A stretch of 64,000 bases of DNA from Sphingopyxis chilensis (GTDB lineage Bacteria; Pseudomonadota; Alphaproteobacteria; Sphingomonadales; Sphingomonadaceae): NCBI RefSeq assembly GCF_035930445.1, contig NZ_CP142394.1:1583501-1647500 (forward strand), given 5' to 3'. Within the stretch, counting starts at the first letter, position 1. Each line of letters opens with the position of its first letter. Position numbers and translations under genes: made by a program. The notes under the pieces were generated by a model, which was not told the origin of the DNA, searched no databases, and worked only from the letters and a program-made list of their open reading frames with translations. Below are positions 18,665 through 26,693 of the stretch, piece after piece.

Positions 18665-19402
18665 TCAAAACCACATCCGCGCCATCCACAGCGCCATTGC
18701 GACCATCATGACATTCTCGGTCAGCGAGACGAAGCCGAGCGGCACCTTGCTGCTGCCGCCTACGCACGCGCATTTGATGTCGCGCTTGTCGATATAGACC
18801 GCCTTGAATACCGACACCGCGCCGATGCCGCCGATGAACAGCGCGAGCGGGATCGACATCCAGGGCAGGGCGTGCGCGGTCATCAACACGCCCGCGAGCC
18901 CCTCGGCGAACGGATAGATGCTTGCATAGGGCACCCAGCGCCGCGCGAGCAGATCGTAATTGAGGAACATCGTCGCGAACTTGTCGACGTCCTGCAATTT
19001 CAACAGCGCGAGGACGATCATGCTGAAAGAGATGAACCATTCGGCGGCGCGCAAGGTAAAGGCGCTGCCCTCGACCGCGAAGCTCGCAGCGAGCGCCATC
19101 AACGCGGTCATCGCGAACAGTGCGATGACGGGCGTGTAGCTTGTCGCGTCGGGGTCGGCGACCTTCAGCCCGAAATGGCGGCGGAGGTCGTCGTGGCCAC
19201 CGATCCGCACCCCGTCGATGAAGGTCTGCGGCGTCGTCTTGACGCCATGCTCGGCCTTGAACGCGTCGGTTTGCTCACGCGTCGTCAGCCAGCGATCGTC
19301 GACTATGAAGCCGCGGCTTTCGAGCAGATGTTTTGATTTAAGGCCATAGGGGCAGATGTGCTCCGGCATGACCATGCGATGGAGGGTTGCTTGGCGTTTC
19401 AT
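18665..19402 (-). CDS. Glutaredoxin domain fused to MauE/DoxX-like membrane protein
   Basis: The 245-residue protein combines an N-terminal glutaredoxin-like domain (1-80) with a C-terminal four- to five-helix MauE/DoxX-type membrane domain (about 88-245). The redox site is C17-P-Y-G, a typical glutaredoxin motif with a single cysteine, and TTPQTFIDG supplies the cis-proline loop. A second cysteine pair, C211-A-C213 in KCACVGG, lies at a membrane boundary. The start lies at or next to the predicted transcription start, so the mRNA may be leaderless. It is divergent from a MerR-type regulator across a mer-like operator. A role in thiol or metal stress is inferred. Confidence 0.8.
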   Translation of the reverse strand: MKRQATLHRMVMPEHICPYGLKSKHLLESRGFIVDDRWLTTREQTDAFKAEHGVKTTPQTFIDGVRIGGHDDLRRHFGLKVADPDATSYTPVIALFAMTALMALAASFAVEGSAFTLRAAEWFISFSMIVLALLKLQDVDKFATMFLNYDLLARRWVPYASIYPFAEGLAGVLMTAHALPWMSIPLALFIGGIGAVSVFKAVYIDKRDIKCACVGGSSKVPLGFVSLTENVMMVAMALWMARMWF

Positions 19403-19409
19403 GCCCCCC

Positions 19410-19440
19410 ATATAGTGTCCGTACCATAGTACGGAGTCAA
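19410..19440 (-). promoter_or_regulatory. MerR-type promoter of the glutaredoxin-MauE gene
   Basis: On the minus strand TTGACT (19440-19435) is followed by a 19-bp spacer and CTATAT (19415-19410). A 19-bp spacer with a dyad centred between -35 and -10 is the hallmark of promoters that MerR-family activators untwist. Predicted initiation lies close to position 19403, right at the start codon. Confidence 0.75.
19418..19435. promoter_or_regulatory. mer-like operator dyad
   Basis: Perfect 7-bp inverted repeat TCCGTAC-CATA-GTACGGA. It has the same half-sites and 4-bp centre as operators of mercury-responsive MerR proteins. It sits in the elongated spacer of the divergent promoter and 9 bp upstream of the regulator's own ATG, so it should serve both genes. 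Confidence 0.85.
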
Positions 19441-19443
19441 GCG

Positions 19444-19845
19444 ATGCAATTGACGATCGGCAAACTAGCCGCCGCGGGCCAGGTCGGGGTCGAAACCATA
19501 CGCTATTACCAGCGCCGCGGCTTGCTCGATACGCCCGCGCGCTCCGGCGGCGATGGCTGGGGGGGCGGGATACGCCGTTATGGTGAGGATGACCTCAGAC
19601 GGCTGAAATTCATTCGCTCGGCGCAGGCATCGGGCTTCACACTCGACGAGATTTCCGAATTGCTGGCACTGGAAGCGAGCGACGATCGCGTCCGCGTCCG
19701 CACCCTCGCGCGCCAGCGGATCGAAGTGCTCGACGAAAAGATCGCGCAGATGACCGCAACGCGCGCCGCCCTCGCGCGCCTCGCCGACCAATGCGCGGCG
19801 AGCGACAAGGGGCCGTGCCCGATCCTGGCGGCGTTTGAGCCTTAG
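19444..19845 (+). CDS. MerR-family regulator with atypical metal-binding cysteines
   Basis: The 133-residue protein has a MerR HTH at 3-70 whose recognition region (VETIRYYQRRGLL) closely resembles mercury MerR. A long dimerisation helix spans about 80-115 and a metal loop sits at the C-terminus with C117 and C125. The 8-residue Cys spacing is like CueR rather than MerR (9). The residue that aligns with MerR Cys82 or CueR Ser77 is Asp/Arg, so the metal set is not canonical for Hg(II) or Cu(I). It should bind the adjacent dyad and activate the divergent gene. Confidence 0.88.
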   Translation: MQLTIGKLAAAGQVGVETIRYYQRRGLLDTPARSGGDGWGGGIRRYGEDDLRRLKFIRSAQASGFTLDEISELLALEASDDRVRVRTLARQRIEVLDEKIAQMTATRAALARLADQCAASDKGPCPILAAFEP

Positions 19846-19897
19846 CCTGCGCCGAAACGACGGCTACGACCGGAGGCTGACATGCAGCCTCCCCGCT

Positions 19898-19980
19898 CCG
19901 TTCGCATCGAGCGAAGTGGAGATGCCCCTCGGGCCAGACGTCAGGTCGAGGGGTGTCTCGACTTCGCTCGACACGAGCGG
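19898..19980. repeat. Imperfect palindromic intergenic repeat
   Basis: Two roughly 33-bp arms (19898-19930 and 19948-19980) are imperfect reverse complements, built on the core ATCGAGCGAAGTGGAGA and its partner TCTCGACTTCGCTCGA. The element lies between two convergent genes (the MerR-like gene and ychF) and would form a long hairpin in either direction. It resembles the dispersed palindromic repeats common in sphingomonad intergenic DNA and may double as a bidirectional terminator. Confidence 0.7.
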
Positions 19981-20040
19981 AAAGAGAAGAGCGTCCGCTT
20001 TCCTCTCCAAAGCCGACCAGCCTTCAATTCACGAAACAGA

Positions 20041-21138
20041 TCAGCTGTGCAGGAAGTGCATCACGTCACCGTCGTGCACGACATAGGCCTTGCCCTCGGC
20101 GCGCAGCTTGCCCGCTTCGCGTGCGCGCGCTTCGCCGCCCAGCGCGACATAATCGTCATAGGCGATCGTCTCGGCACGGATGAAGCCCTTCTGGAAATCG
20201 CTGTGGATCTCGCCGGCGGCTTCGGGGGCGGTGGCACCGGTGTGGACGGTCCAGGCGCGCGCTTCCTGCGGGCCGACGGTGAAGAAAGTGATAAGGTGGA
20301 GCAGCTCGTAACCCGCACGAATGACCCGCGCGAGGCCGGTTTCGTGCAGGCCCATCTCTTCGAGGAACTCAAGCCGGTCGGCCATGTCCATCGTCACCAG
20401 CTCGCTTTCGATCGCGGCCGAGACGACGACGGCCTGCGCGCCCTCGGCTGCAGCCTTGGCAAAGACCTTTTCCGAAAAGGCGTTGCCGTTCGCGGCGCTG
20501 CCTTCGTCGACGTTGCAGACATAGAGGACGGGCTTCGAGGTCAGGAGCTGCGCCGTGCGCAGGACACGGGCTTCCTCGTCGTCCTTGGGCTCGACCAGCC
20601 GCGCGGGCTTGCCGTCGCGGAGCAGGTCGAGCGCCTGGCCCAGCACCGACGCGGCGATCTTCGCTTCCTTGTCGCCCTGCGCCGCCTTCTTGGCGAAGGC
20701 GGGAACGCGCTTCTCAAGGCTTTCGAGGTCGGACAGCAGGAGCTCGGTCTCGACCGTCTCGGCATCGGCGACGGGATCGACCTTGTTCTCGACATGCTGG
20801 ATGTCGTCATCCTCGAAACAGCGCAGCACATGGACGATCGCATCGACTTCGCGGATGTTGCCGAGAAACTGGTTGCCGAGCCCTTCGCCCTTCGATGCAC
20901 CGCGCACGAGGCCCGCGATGTCGACGAAGGCGAGCTGCGTCGCGATGATCTTTTTGCTGCTTGCGATTGCCGCCAGCTTTTCAAGGCGCGGGTCGGGCAC
21001 CGCGACATTGCCGATATTCGGCTCGATCGTGCAAAAGGGATAGTTCGCCGCCTGCGCCGCCGCGGTTTCCGTCAGCGCGTTGAACAGGGTGGACTTGCCG
21101 ACATTGGGCAGGCCGACGATGCCGCATTTGAAACCCAT
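20041..21138 (-). CDS. ychF: Ribosome-associated Obg-family ATPase YchF
   Basis: YchF is a universally conserved P-loop NTPase that binds ATP and ribosomes and takes part in oxidative-stress responses. The 365-residue protein shows the G1 motif GLPNVGKST (about 9-17), the G3 motif DIAGLV and NVDE in place of the canonical NKxD, which explains ATP preference. A coiled-coil insertion (about 130-195) and a C-terminal TGS domain (about 275-365, ending DGDVMHFLHS) complete the family architecture. Confidence 0.97.
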   Translation of the reverse strand: MGFKCGIVGLPNVGKSTLFNALTETAAAQAANYPFCTIEPNIGNVAVPDPRLEKLAAIASSKKIIATQLAFVDIAGLVRGASKGEGLGNQFLGNIREVDAIVHVLRCFEDDDIQHVENKVDPVADAETVETELLLSDLESLEKRVPAFAKKAAQGDKEAKIAASVLGQALDLLRDGKPARLVEPKDDEEARVLRTAQLLTSKPVLYVCNVDEGSAANGNAFSEKVFAKAAAEGAQAVVVSAAIESELVTMDMADRLEFLEEMGLHETGLARVIRAGYELLHLITFFTVGPQEARAWTVHTGATAPEAAGEIHSDFQKGFIRAETIAYDDYVALGGEARAREAGKLRAEGKAYVVHDGDVMHFLHS

Positions 21139-21267
21139 AAAAACTCCGTGAGGCCCGGCTGCCGTTGATGAAGGGCCGGTGTTGCAGCGCCCCTAGCGCC
21201 AAGTCGTGCCCGATGCCAGTCTTTGCCGTTGCGCGCCGTTCAGACTTGCCGTTTTATCGCGCCAGTC

Positions 21268-21930
21268 ATGACAAAACCCCGCCTCCTCGCAGCCGGCATC
21301 CTTCTGACCTTTGGCGTGACCGCGGCCGTCGCTGCGCAGAGCCGCTTCGAGGAAGGCGTTTTCGCCGAGCTCAACCGCTTTCGCAGCGATCCCGCCGGCT
21401 ATGCCGAATATCTGAGCGATTATCGCCCGCGTTTCGAAGGCAAGCTGCTCATCGGGTACGACGACGGCGAGATCGATATCATGACGCGTGAGGGCGTCGC
21501 GGCGGTCGACGAAGCGATCCGCGACCTCCGCCGCGAAAAGCCGCTCCCCACGCTCGAGTGGAGCGACCCGCTCGCCCGCGCGGCGGCGGACCATGTCGCG
21601 GTCCAGTCGCGCTCGGGCGCGGTGGGTCATTATACGCGCGGCAGCGGCCCTGGCGAGCGGATGCGCGCGCGGGGCGGCGGCCCCTATGTCAGCGAAGTCA
21701 TCACCTATGGCCATCACACGCCCGAAGGCGTCGTCGACCAGCTGCTGATTGACGATGGCGTGCCCGGTCGCGGTCATCGGCACAGCCTGCTACGTCCAAC
21801 GCACCGCTATGCCGGGATCGCCTGCGGCCGTCACCCGGTGCATCGCACGATGTGCGTGACGCTAATGTCGCAGACGCGCGATGGCTCGGCGCCGCCCCCG
21901 CCGAGGCGGGCGGCGACCAAAGCCGAGTAG
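21268..21930 (+). CDS. Secreted CAP-domain (SCP/PR-1) protein
   Basis: The 220-residue protein has a signal peptide at about 1-24 and a CAP domain: FAELNRFRSDPAGYAEYL, then WSDPLARAAADHVAVQS, GAVGHYTRGSGPGERM, SEVITYGHHTPEGVV and RGHRHSLLRPTHRYAGIACG. The conserved His residues of the CAP cavity are present. Bacterial CAP proteins are exported, but their biochemical role is generally not established. The gene diverges from ychF across a 129-bp gap and has no obvious operon partner. Confidence 0.87.
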   Translation: MTKPRLLAAGILLTFGVTAAVAAQSRFEEGVFAELNRFRSDPAGYAEYLSDYRPRFEGKLLIGYDDGEIDIMTREGVAAVDEAIRDLRREKPLPTLEWSDPLARAAADHVAVQSRSGAVGHYTRGSGPGERMRARGGGPYVSEVITYGHHTPEGVVDQLLIDDGVPGRGHRHSLLRPTHRYAGIACGRHPVHRTMCVTLMSQTRDGSAPPPPRRAATKAE

Positions 21931-21980
21931 CCGAACGAGGGGGGAGGCCGGCCCGCCGCGCGGACCGACCCCCAGCGCAA

Positions 21981-23852
21981 TCAGTTGCCGACCGGCTGAT
22001 TGTCGGTCCGGCGCACCACGACGGTCGAAGACCGCGGCGCTTCGCCCGCAACCGGCCAGTCGCCAGTCGGATGCTGGATGTTGACGAAGAAGGTCGTGAG
22101 GTCGGGCGTATAGGCCAGACCCGTGATCTCGCAGCCGAGCGGTCCGACAAGGAAGCGTTTCGACTGCTTGCTCTCCTGGTCGACGTAGAACATGGCATTG
22201 TGGCCGAACGCCTGGTCGATCGTGGTGCCGTCGACGCCCGAATTGCCCGGAACGCTGTGGTCGGTCTGCACCCACATGCGGCCCTCTGGATCGATCCGCA
22301 GGCCGTCGGGACTGGAGAAGGTGTCGCCGTCGATATTGCCGACGAGGTTGCTGCCGCCCGCCGCCAGCGACGGATCGCCCGCGGTGAGGAAGATTTCCCA
22401 GCTGAAACTGGTCGCCAGCGGCGAATTGCCTTCTTCGCTGAACTTCAGGATATGCCCATGCAAGTTTCGGATCCGCGGGTTGGCGGGATCGGTGACACGG
22501 CGGCCGCTGTTGTTGGTCAGCGTGCAGAATATCGCGCTGTTGTCGGGCGCGACGGTCAGCCATTCGGGGCGATCCATCACGGTGCCGCCCGCAACGCGCG
22601 CCGCCTGCTGGCATTTGATCAGCACGTCGGCCTGATTGTTGAAATCGACCGGCGTCGGCGCCGGCGGCGTTTCGTTCTGGCTGACATTGCCCGGATCCGA
22701 CGCGCCTGCGGTCAGGCCGTTCTCGCCGACCACCAACGCGCGCCATTCGCCCGTGCCGTCGCCGTTGAAGCGCGCCACATAGAGCGTGCCATAGTCGAGC
22801 AGGTCGGTGTTGGCCGCACGGTTGGTGTCGCTCCAGGCGCGGTCCGGGACGAATTTATAGATGCAGCCCGGGGTTGAATCGTCACCCATGTAAAAGGCGA
22901 CGCGGCGATCGCTGCTCGACATGAAGGCGACGTTTTCATGGCTGAAACGGCCCATCGCGGTACGCTTGGTCGGCTGCGCCAGTTCGCGCAACGGGTCGAT
23001 CTCGACCACCCAGCCATAATTATTCTCGGGCTGCGTCGGGTCGAGATAATTGTCCGTCGTTTCTTCGCAGGTGAGATAGGTGTCCCACGGCGTCCGGCCG
23101 CTCGCGCAATTGTTGAGCATGCCCTTGATCGAACCCGAGAGCAGGCCTGCGGCGGGACCGCCGGCGCGATAGCTGCCGTTGCCGGTGTAGCGGCGGTTAT
23201 AAGTCGATCCGTCCTTGACCCCCCATTTGCCGTCGCTGCCCTTGGCGACTTCGATGACGCCGATGCCGACTGCGGAGAGCGCGATCGCTTTCTGATCGGC
23301 GGTCGCCGTGGCGGGGTCATAGTCCGCCATCAGGATGTTGAAGTCGGGATATTCGAAGTTCATCGCCAGCAGGCCGCCGACATTGGCATCGACGTCGGGA
23401 AGCGCGAAATATTCCATGCCGTCATGGTTGCCGCCGGCCCATTTCTCGGCGACTGCGGGGCTCGCGGGGAAGCTGCCCGAATAGGGCGTGCCGGCTTCGA
23501 CCGAATCGCCGGCCTTGAGCAGCACATCGACAGTGTAGCCCTCGGGCACTGTCACCCGGTCGTCCTGGTTGGCGGCAACGGCGGCAAAGCTGACGGCGAA
23601 GCTCGGCGGCGGGGTCGGGGTGGGTGTCGGCGTCGGGGTAGGCGTCGGCGGCACCGTCACGATCGGGTCGCCGTCATCGTCACACGCCGCGAGCGCCATC
23701 GCCGGGATCACCGACAGGCCGAAGAGGCCGTTCCGCAGCAGCGTGCGACGTGTCGGATTCTCCGCGACGATCGCCTCGAGGCTGTCGGGACCCGGAAGGC
23801 CTCCGGTTTCGCCGCGATAAGGCGCACGGGCTTTGTCGGTAAGATGAGACAT
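21981..23852 (-). CDS. PhoX-family (DUF839) phosphatase, Tat-exported lipoprotein
   Basis: PhoX-type enzymes are calcium/iron-dependent phosphatases used under phosphate starvation. The 623-residue protein has a twin-arginine motif (R35-R36-TLL) with a lipobox ending at Cys57 (LAAC). Next comes a Thr-Pro repeat linker at about 68-82 and then the DUF839 beta-propeller to the C-terminus, including CEETTDNYL and FSHENVAF. AGGGGAA precedes the chosen ATG. A candidate Pho box lies 120-140 bp upstream. Substrate specificity within the family is not decidable here. Confidence 0.88.
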   Translation of the reverse strand: MSHLTDKARAPYRGETGGLPGPDSLEAIVAENPTRRTLLRNGLFGLSVIPAMALAACDDDGDPIVTVPPTPTPTPTPTPTPPPSFAVSFAAVAANQDDRVTVPEGYTVDVLLKAGDSVEAGTPYSGSFPASPAVAEKWAGGNHDGMEYFALPDVDANVGGLLAMNFEYPDFNILMADYDPATATADQKAIALSAVGIGVIEVAKGSDGKWGVKDGSTYNRRYTGNGSYRAGGPAAGLLSGSIKGMLNNCASGRTPWDTYLTCEETTDNYLDPTQPENNYGWVVEIDPLRELAQPTKRTAMGRFSHENVAFMSSSDRRVAFYMGDDSTPGCIYKFVPDRAWSDTNRAANTDLLDYGTLYVARFNGDGTGEWRALVVGENGLTAGASDPGNVSQNETPPAPTPVDFNNQADVLIKCQQAARVAGGTVMDRPEWLTVAPDNSAIFCTLTNNSGRRVTDPANPRIRNLHGHILKFSEEGNSPLATSFSWEIFLTAGDPSLAAGGSNLVGNIDGDTFSSPDGLRIDPEGRMWVQTDHSVPGNSGVDGTTIDQAFGHNAMFYVDQESKQSKRFLVGPLGCEITGLAYTPDLTTFFVNIQHPTGDWPVAGEAPRSSTVVVRRTDNQPVGN

Positions 23853-23973
23853 GCAGTTCCCCTGTGTTTCGGTTGGCTCCGGGACTCGATCGTCCCGGTC
23901 TGGAGGTAGCGCACCGATTGCAGAGGTTCGTTTCATTCGCGTGGCCTGAAAGCGTCGGAATGCAATGACTTAT

Positions 23974-23991
23974 ATGACGGTCATGTGACGA
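23974..23991 (-). promoter_or_regulatory. Candidate Pho box upstream of the PhoX-like gene
   Basis: On the minus strand TCGTCAC and CCGTCAT are 7-bp direct repeats separated by 4 bp, an 11-bp period like PhoB boxes (consensus near CTGTCAT). The site lies 122-139 bp upstream of the phosphatase start. Only two half-sites are in register, so the call is tentative. Confidence 0.4.
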
Positions 23992-23994
23992 CCT

Positions 23995-24984
23995 TCAGTC
24001 GTGGACCGCCTTGACCAGCGGTCCGAGCGCGCCACCGCCGAGCCACGCCAGCTGGACTTCGGCCGACACGCGGTTGATCGCTTCCTGCGGCTTGTTGCCG
24101 GGATGGACCGCGCGGCGCAACGGTCGCTTGCCTGCGGGCATCGCCATGATTTCGGCGATCGCGCGCGGCACGTCGGCGGGGTCGGCGCTTCGCCCGCTCC
24201 CGTCCTCGGTCCCCATGCCGCGCGTGAAGGGTTCATAAGCGGCGAGCAACGCCGGATTGCTTCGCTCCTTCAGCGCCCCGGTATAGATGTTGCGGTTGAC
24301 CCAGACCCTGGTCGGATAACCGCCCGGCTGAATGATCGTCACATCGATCCCGTGCGGCACCAGCTCATAGGCGAGCTGCTCGGACAAGGCCTCGACCGCG
24401 AATTTGGTCGCTGAATAATGGCCGCCGCCGGGAACGATGACGCGGCCGAGCTGCGACGAGATGTTGAAGACCTGCCCGTTCTTCGCGGCGCGCATCTGGG
24501 GTAGCAGCGCGCGCAGCATGCGATGGATGCCAAGGACATTGGTTTCGAAGATCAGCTTCGTCGCCTCCATATCCTGCACCTCGACCGGCCCGGTGATGCC
24601 GACCCCGGCATTGTTGACCAGCGTGTCGATGCGGCCGCCCGCAAGTTCGAGGGCTTTGGCGGTTCCCGCCGCGACCGAAGCGTCGTCGGTCACGTCGATC
24701 TCTACGATATGCAGGTCGAGCCTGTTCTTGGCGGCTTCTGCGGCGAGGCTGTCCGCCTCGGGGCGCGGCATGTTTCGCATCGTTGCAATCACCTTGGCGC
24801 CAAGCGCGGCATAGTGGAGTGCGCCGATGCGCCCGAAACCGCTCGAACAGCCGGTAATCAGCACCGTCCGTCCCTTGAGCGAAGCGGTGGGGCCTGCGGC
24901 GTGAAGCAGGGCGGGAACGGCCGCGGCGAGCGCGGCGGCGCCGGCGATCAGCTCGCGGCGGCCGGGGTTGGGACGGTGGGGCAT
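23995..24984 (-). CDS. Short-chain dehydrogenase/reductase with a Tat-type signal
   Basis: The 329-residue protein has an N-terminal twin-arginine-like signal (GRRELIAG, then a hydrophobic Ala/Leu stretch to about 31) followed by a classical SDR: TGCSSGFG for NAD(P) binding (44-51), NNAGVGI, the ISSQLG serine and the HYSATKF Tyr-Lys pair. Such enzymes are normally cytosolic, so the leader is odd. Either a pre-folded SDR is exported with cofactor, or the segment is only a membrane anchor. AAAGGAG precedes the ATG. The substrate is unknown. Its end lies just upstream of the phosphatase regulatory region. Confidence 0.85.
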   Translation of the reverse strand: MPHRPNPGRRELIAGAAALAAAVPALLHAAGPTASLKGRTVLITGCSSGFGRIGALHYAALGAKVIATMRNMPRPEADSLAAEAAKNRLDLHIVEIDVTDDASVAAGTAKALELAGGRIDTLVNNAGVGITGPVEVQDMEATKLIFETNVLGIHRMLRALLPQMRAAKNGQVFNISSQLGRVIVPGGGHYSATKFAVEALSEQLAYELVPHGIDVTIIQPGGYPTRVWVNRNIYTGALKERSNPALLAAYEPFTRGMGTEDGSGRSADPADVPRAIAEIMAMPAGKRPLRRAVHPGNKPQEAINRVSAEVQLAWLGGGALGPLVKAVHD

Positions 24985-25043
24985 GGAAGGCTCCTTTCGG
25001 ATGCCATCATGCCTCAGTTCGGATGCGCCGCCAAATGGGCGTT

Positions 25044-25613
25044 TCAGCCCTGCAATCGCAGCGCCAGATCGCTCTGGAACCGTACCTCGTCGCCGTCGGC
25101 GAGCCATTTTGCCTCGGCGGCGATCGCACCGAGCAGGTCGATCAGCGGCTCCATCTCGCTTTTGTGATAATTGCCGAGGACATGGCCCGTCACGCGGTCC
25201 TTGTGCCCCGGATGGCCGATGCCGATGCGCACCCGGCGGAAATCCTCGCCGATATGGCTGATCATGCTGCGGATGCCGTTGTGGCCCGCCGCGCCGCCGC
25301 CCTGTTTGACCTTCACCTTCATCGGGGCGAGGTCGAGCTCATCGTAAAAGGCGGTGACGTCCTGCGGCGTCAATTTGTAGAAATCGAGTGCGGCGCGCAC
25401 GCTGCGGCCGCTTTCGTTCATGAAGGTGCCGGGCTTGAGCAGCAGGATGCGCTGCGATCCGATGCGGCCTTCCTGGATCCAGCCCTGAAATTTCTTGGCC
25501 GGGGCGGGGAAGTCGTAAAGGTCGGCAATGACATCGACGGCCATGAAGCCGACATTGTGGCGGTGCATCGCATATTTGGGCCCGGGATTACCAAGGCCGA
25601 CCCAGAGCTGCAT
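25044..25613 (-). CDS. pth: Peptidyl-tRNA hydrolase
   Basis: Pth releases peptides from prematurely dropped peptidyl-tRNA. The 189-residue protein has the family start WVGLGNPGPKYAMHRHNVGF, with catalytic His19, the LLLKPGTFMNESGRSV loop, DELDLAPMKVKVKQGGGAAGHNGIRSM and HPGHKDRVTGHVL. It lies downstream of rplY on the same strand, a common bacterial pairing, separated by a hairpin that may terminate most rplY transcripts. Confidence 0.97.
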   Translation of the reverse strand: MQLWVGLGNPGPKYAMHRHNVGFMAVDVIADLYDFPAPAKKFQGWIQEGRIGSQRILLLKPGTFMNESGRSVRAALDFYKLTPQDVTAFYDELDLAPMKVKVKQGGGAAGHNGIRSMISHIGEDFRRVRIGIGHPGHKDRVTGHVLGNYHKSEMEPLIDLLGAIAAEAKWLADGDEVRFQSDLALRLQG

Positions 25614-25642
25614 GATCGTGCCTTTCCCGGGTCCGGCGGAAA

Positions 25643-25668
25643 CGCCCCTTCCGCAAGCGGAAGGGGCG
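25643..25668 (-). terminator. Hairpin terminator between rplY and pth (dispersed repeat core)
   Basis: Twelve-base perfect arms CGCCCCTTCCGC / GCGGAAGGGGCG close on a 2-bp centre; on the minus strand the stem is followed by a short T-tract (GTTTCC). Its CCGCTTGCGG centre is the same as in the palindromes inside glyS, so the same repeat family seems to be used here as a terminator or processing site. Confidence 0.6.
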
Positions 25669-25679
25669 GTCCGGAATGC

Positions 25680-26321
25680 TTAGGCTTCTTCGCCGCCTTC
25701 GGCAGCGGCTTCTTCGCCTTCATCCTTCGTCGTGTCGCCGTCGCTCGACTTGAGCGCGGACGGGGCGACGATGGTGGCGATGGTGAAGTCGCGATCGGTG
25801 ATCGCGCTTTCGACGCCCTTGGGCAGGGTGACGTTGCTGATGTGGATTGAATCGCCAACGTCGAAGCCGGTCACGTCGATCGCGATCTCGTCGGGAATCT
25901 TGTCCGCGTCGCAAACGAGTTCCAGCTCGTGACGAACAACGTTCAGCACGCCGCCGCGCTTCAGACCGGGCGAAGCTTCTTCGTTCTGGAACGAGACGGG
26001 CACCGCGACCTGGACCGTCGCGTCCTTGGCGATGCGCAGGAAGTCGGCGTGGATCGGGCGGTCCTTGACCGGGTGGAACGCGACGTCCTTGGGCAGAGTG
26101 CGAATCTTCTTGCCGCCGACGTCGATCATCACGACCGAGTTCATGAAGTGACCCGTCATGAGCTGCTTCATTAGCAGCTTTTCCTCGACGTGGATCATCA
26201 GGGGTTCTTCCTTGCCGCCATAGACAACGGCGGGGACACGGCCTTCACGACGCAGTTCACGCGAGGCTCCCTTGCCTCCGCGTTCGCGCGTCTCGGCCGT
26301 CAGCGTCAGCTGATCGCTCAT
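25680..26321 (-). CDS. rplY: Large ribosomal subunit protein bL25 (CTC form)
   Basis: bL25 binds 5S rRNA in the central protuberance. At 213 residues this is the long CTC form: an N-terminal L25 beta-barrel (about 5-95, with [23 protein letters not shown]) plus the C-terminal TL5-like domain (about 100-190). An acidic Glu/Ala tail closes the protein. It precedes pth on the same strand. GGAGAA lies just upstream of the ATG. Confidence 0.96.
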   Translation of the reverse strand: MSDQLTLTAETRERGGKGASRELRREGRVPAVVYGGKEEPLMIHVEEKLLMKQLMTGHFMNSVVMIDVGGKKIRTLPKDVAFHPVKDRPIHADFLRIAKDATVQVAVPVSFQNEEASPGLKRGGVLNVVRHELELVCDADKIPDEIAIDVTGFDVGDSIHISNVTLPKGVESAITDRDFTIATIVAPSALKSSDGDTTKDEGEEAAAEGGEEA

Positions 26322-26465
26322 AATATTTCTCCGAGAAACAGTTACACAGTTCCGCCACGCCTCCAGGGATGACCATGACGGAAGCCGCGGCGCTTAGCGG
26401 GGAAGCGGCGGAATTGCAAGCGTTGGTGGGCGGAACGGGGAAGGGGGCAGGTTTCGACCGATACC

Positions 26466-26610
26466 GTTGAAAAAGTCGGACCCCGTAATTTTCTGTCGTC
26501 GTGATGAATCTTTGGGCCAAATTTATTGCCGGCTATGAATCGATGCTGCTCGGTAGCGTCTCATTGCGCACCATTGTTTCAAGCCGTTTCCGAATGCCGA
26601 CTTTTTCAAC
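26466..26610. repeat. 145-bp segment bounded by perfect 14-bp inverted repeats (possible MITE or IS remnant)
   Basis: GTTGAAAAAGTCGG at 26466-26479 is repeated in inverse at 26597-26610. The interior is markedly lower in GC than the surrounding genome and encodes no recognisable protein. It occupies most of the 372-bp gap between rplY and a low-GC lipoprotein gene. The structure suits a miniature transposable element or the leftovers of an insertion sequence. No clear target-site duplication was found at the ends. Confidence 0.45.
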
Positions 26611-26693
26611 AACATCGACCGGTAGCGGACACTTATAGCGCAATGGCAGATAGCCACTTGCGTCCATGCATGGAGGCGTCGAATGTTGCGAGC

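Noticed and set aside
17118..18797. A 559-codon plus-strand frame opposite the PhoD-like gene
   Set aside because: GC-frame shadow with no domain signature; the PhoD motifs on the minus strand are decisive.
18665..19845. Mercury resistance operon
   Set aside because: The operator and regulator resemble mer, but no reductase, MerT or MerP is encoded and the regulator lacks the third mercury ligand.
23612..23660. Short tandem repeat in the PhoX-like gene as a phase-variation tract
   Set aside because: The repeat unit encodes Thr-Pro and is six bases long, so slippage would keep the frame; it looks like a flexible linker.
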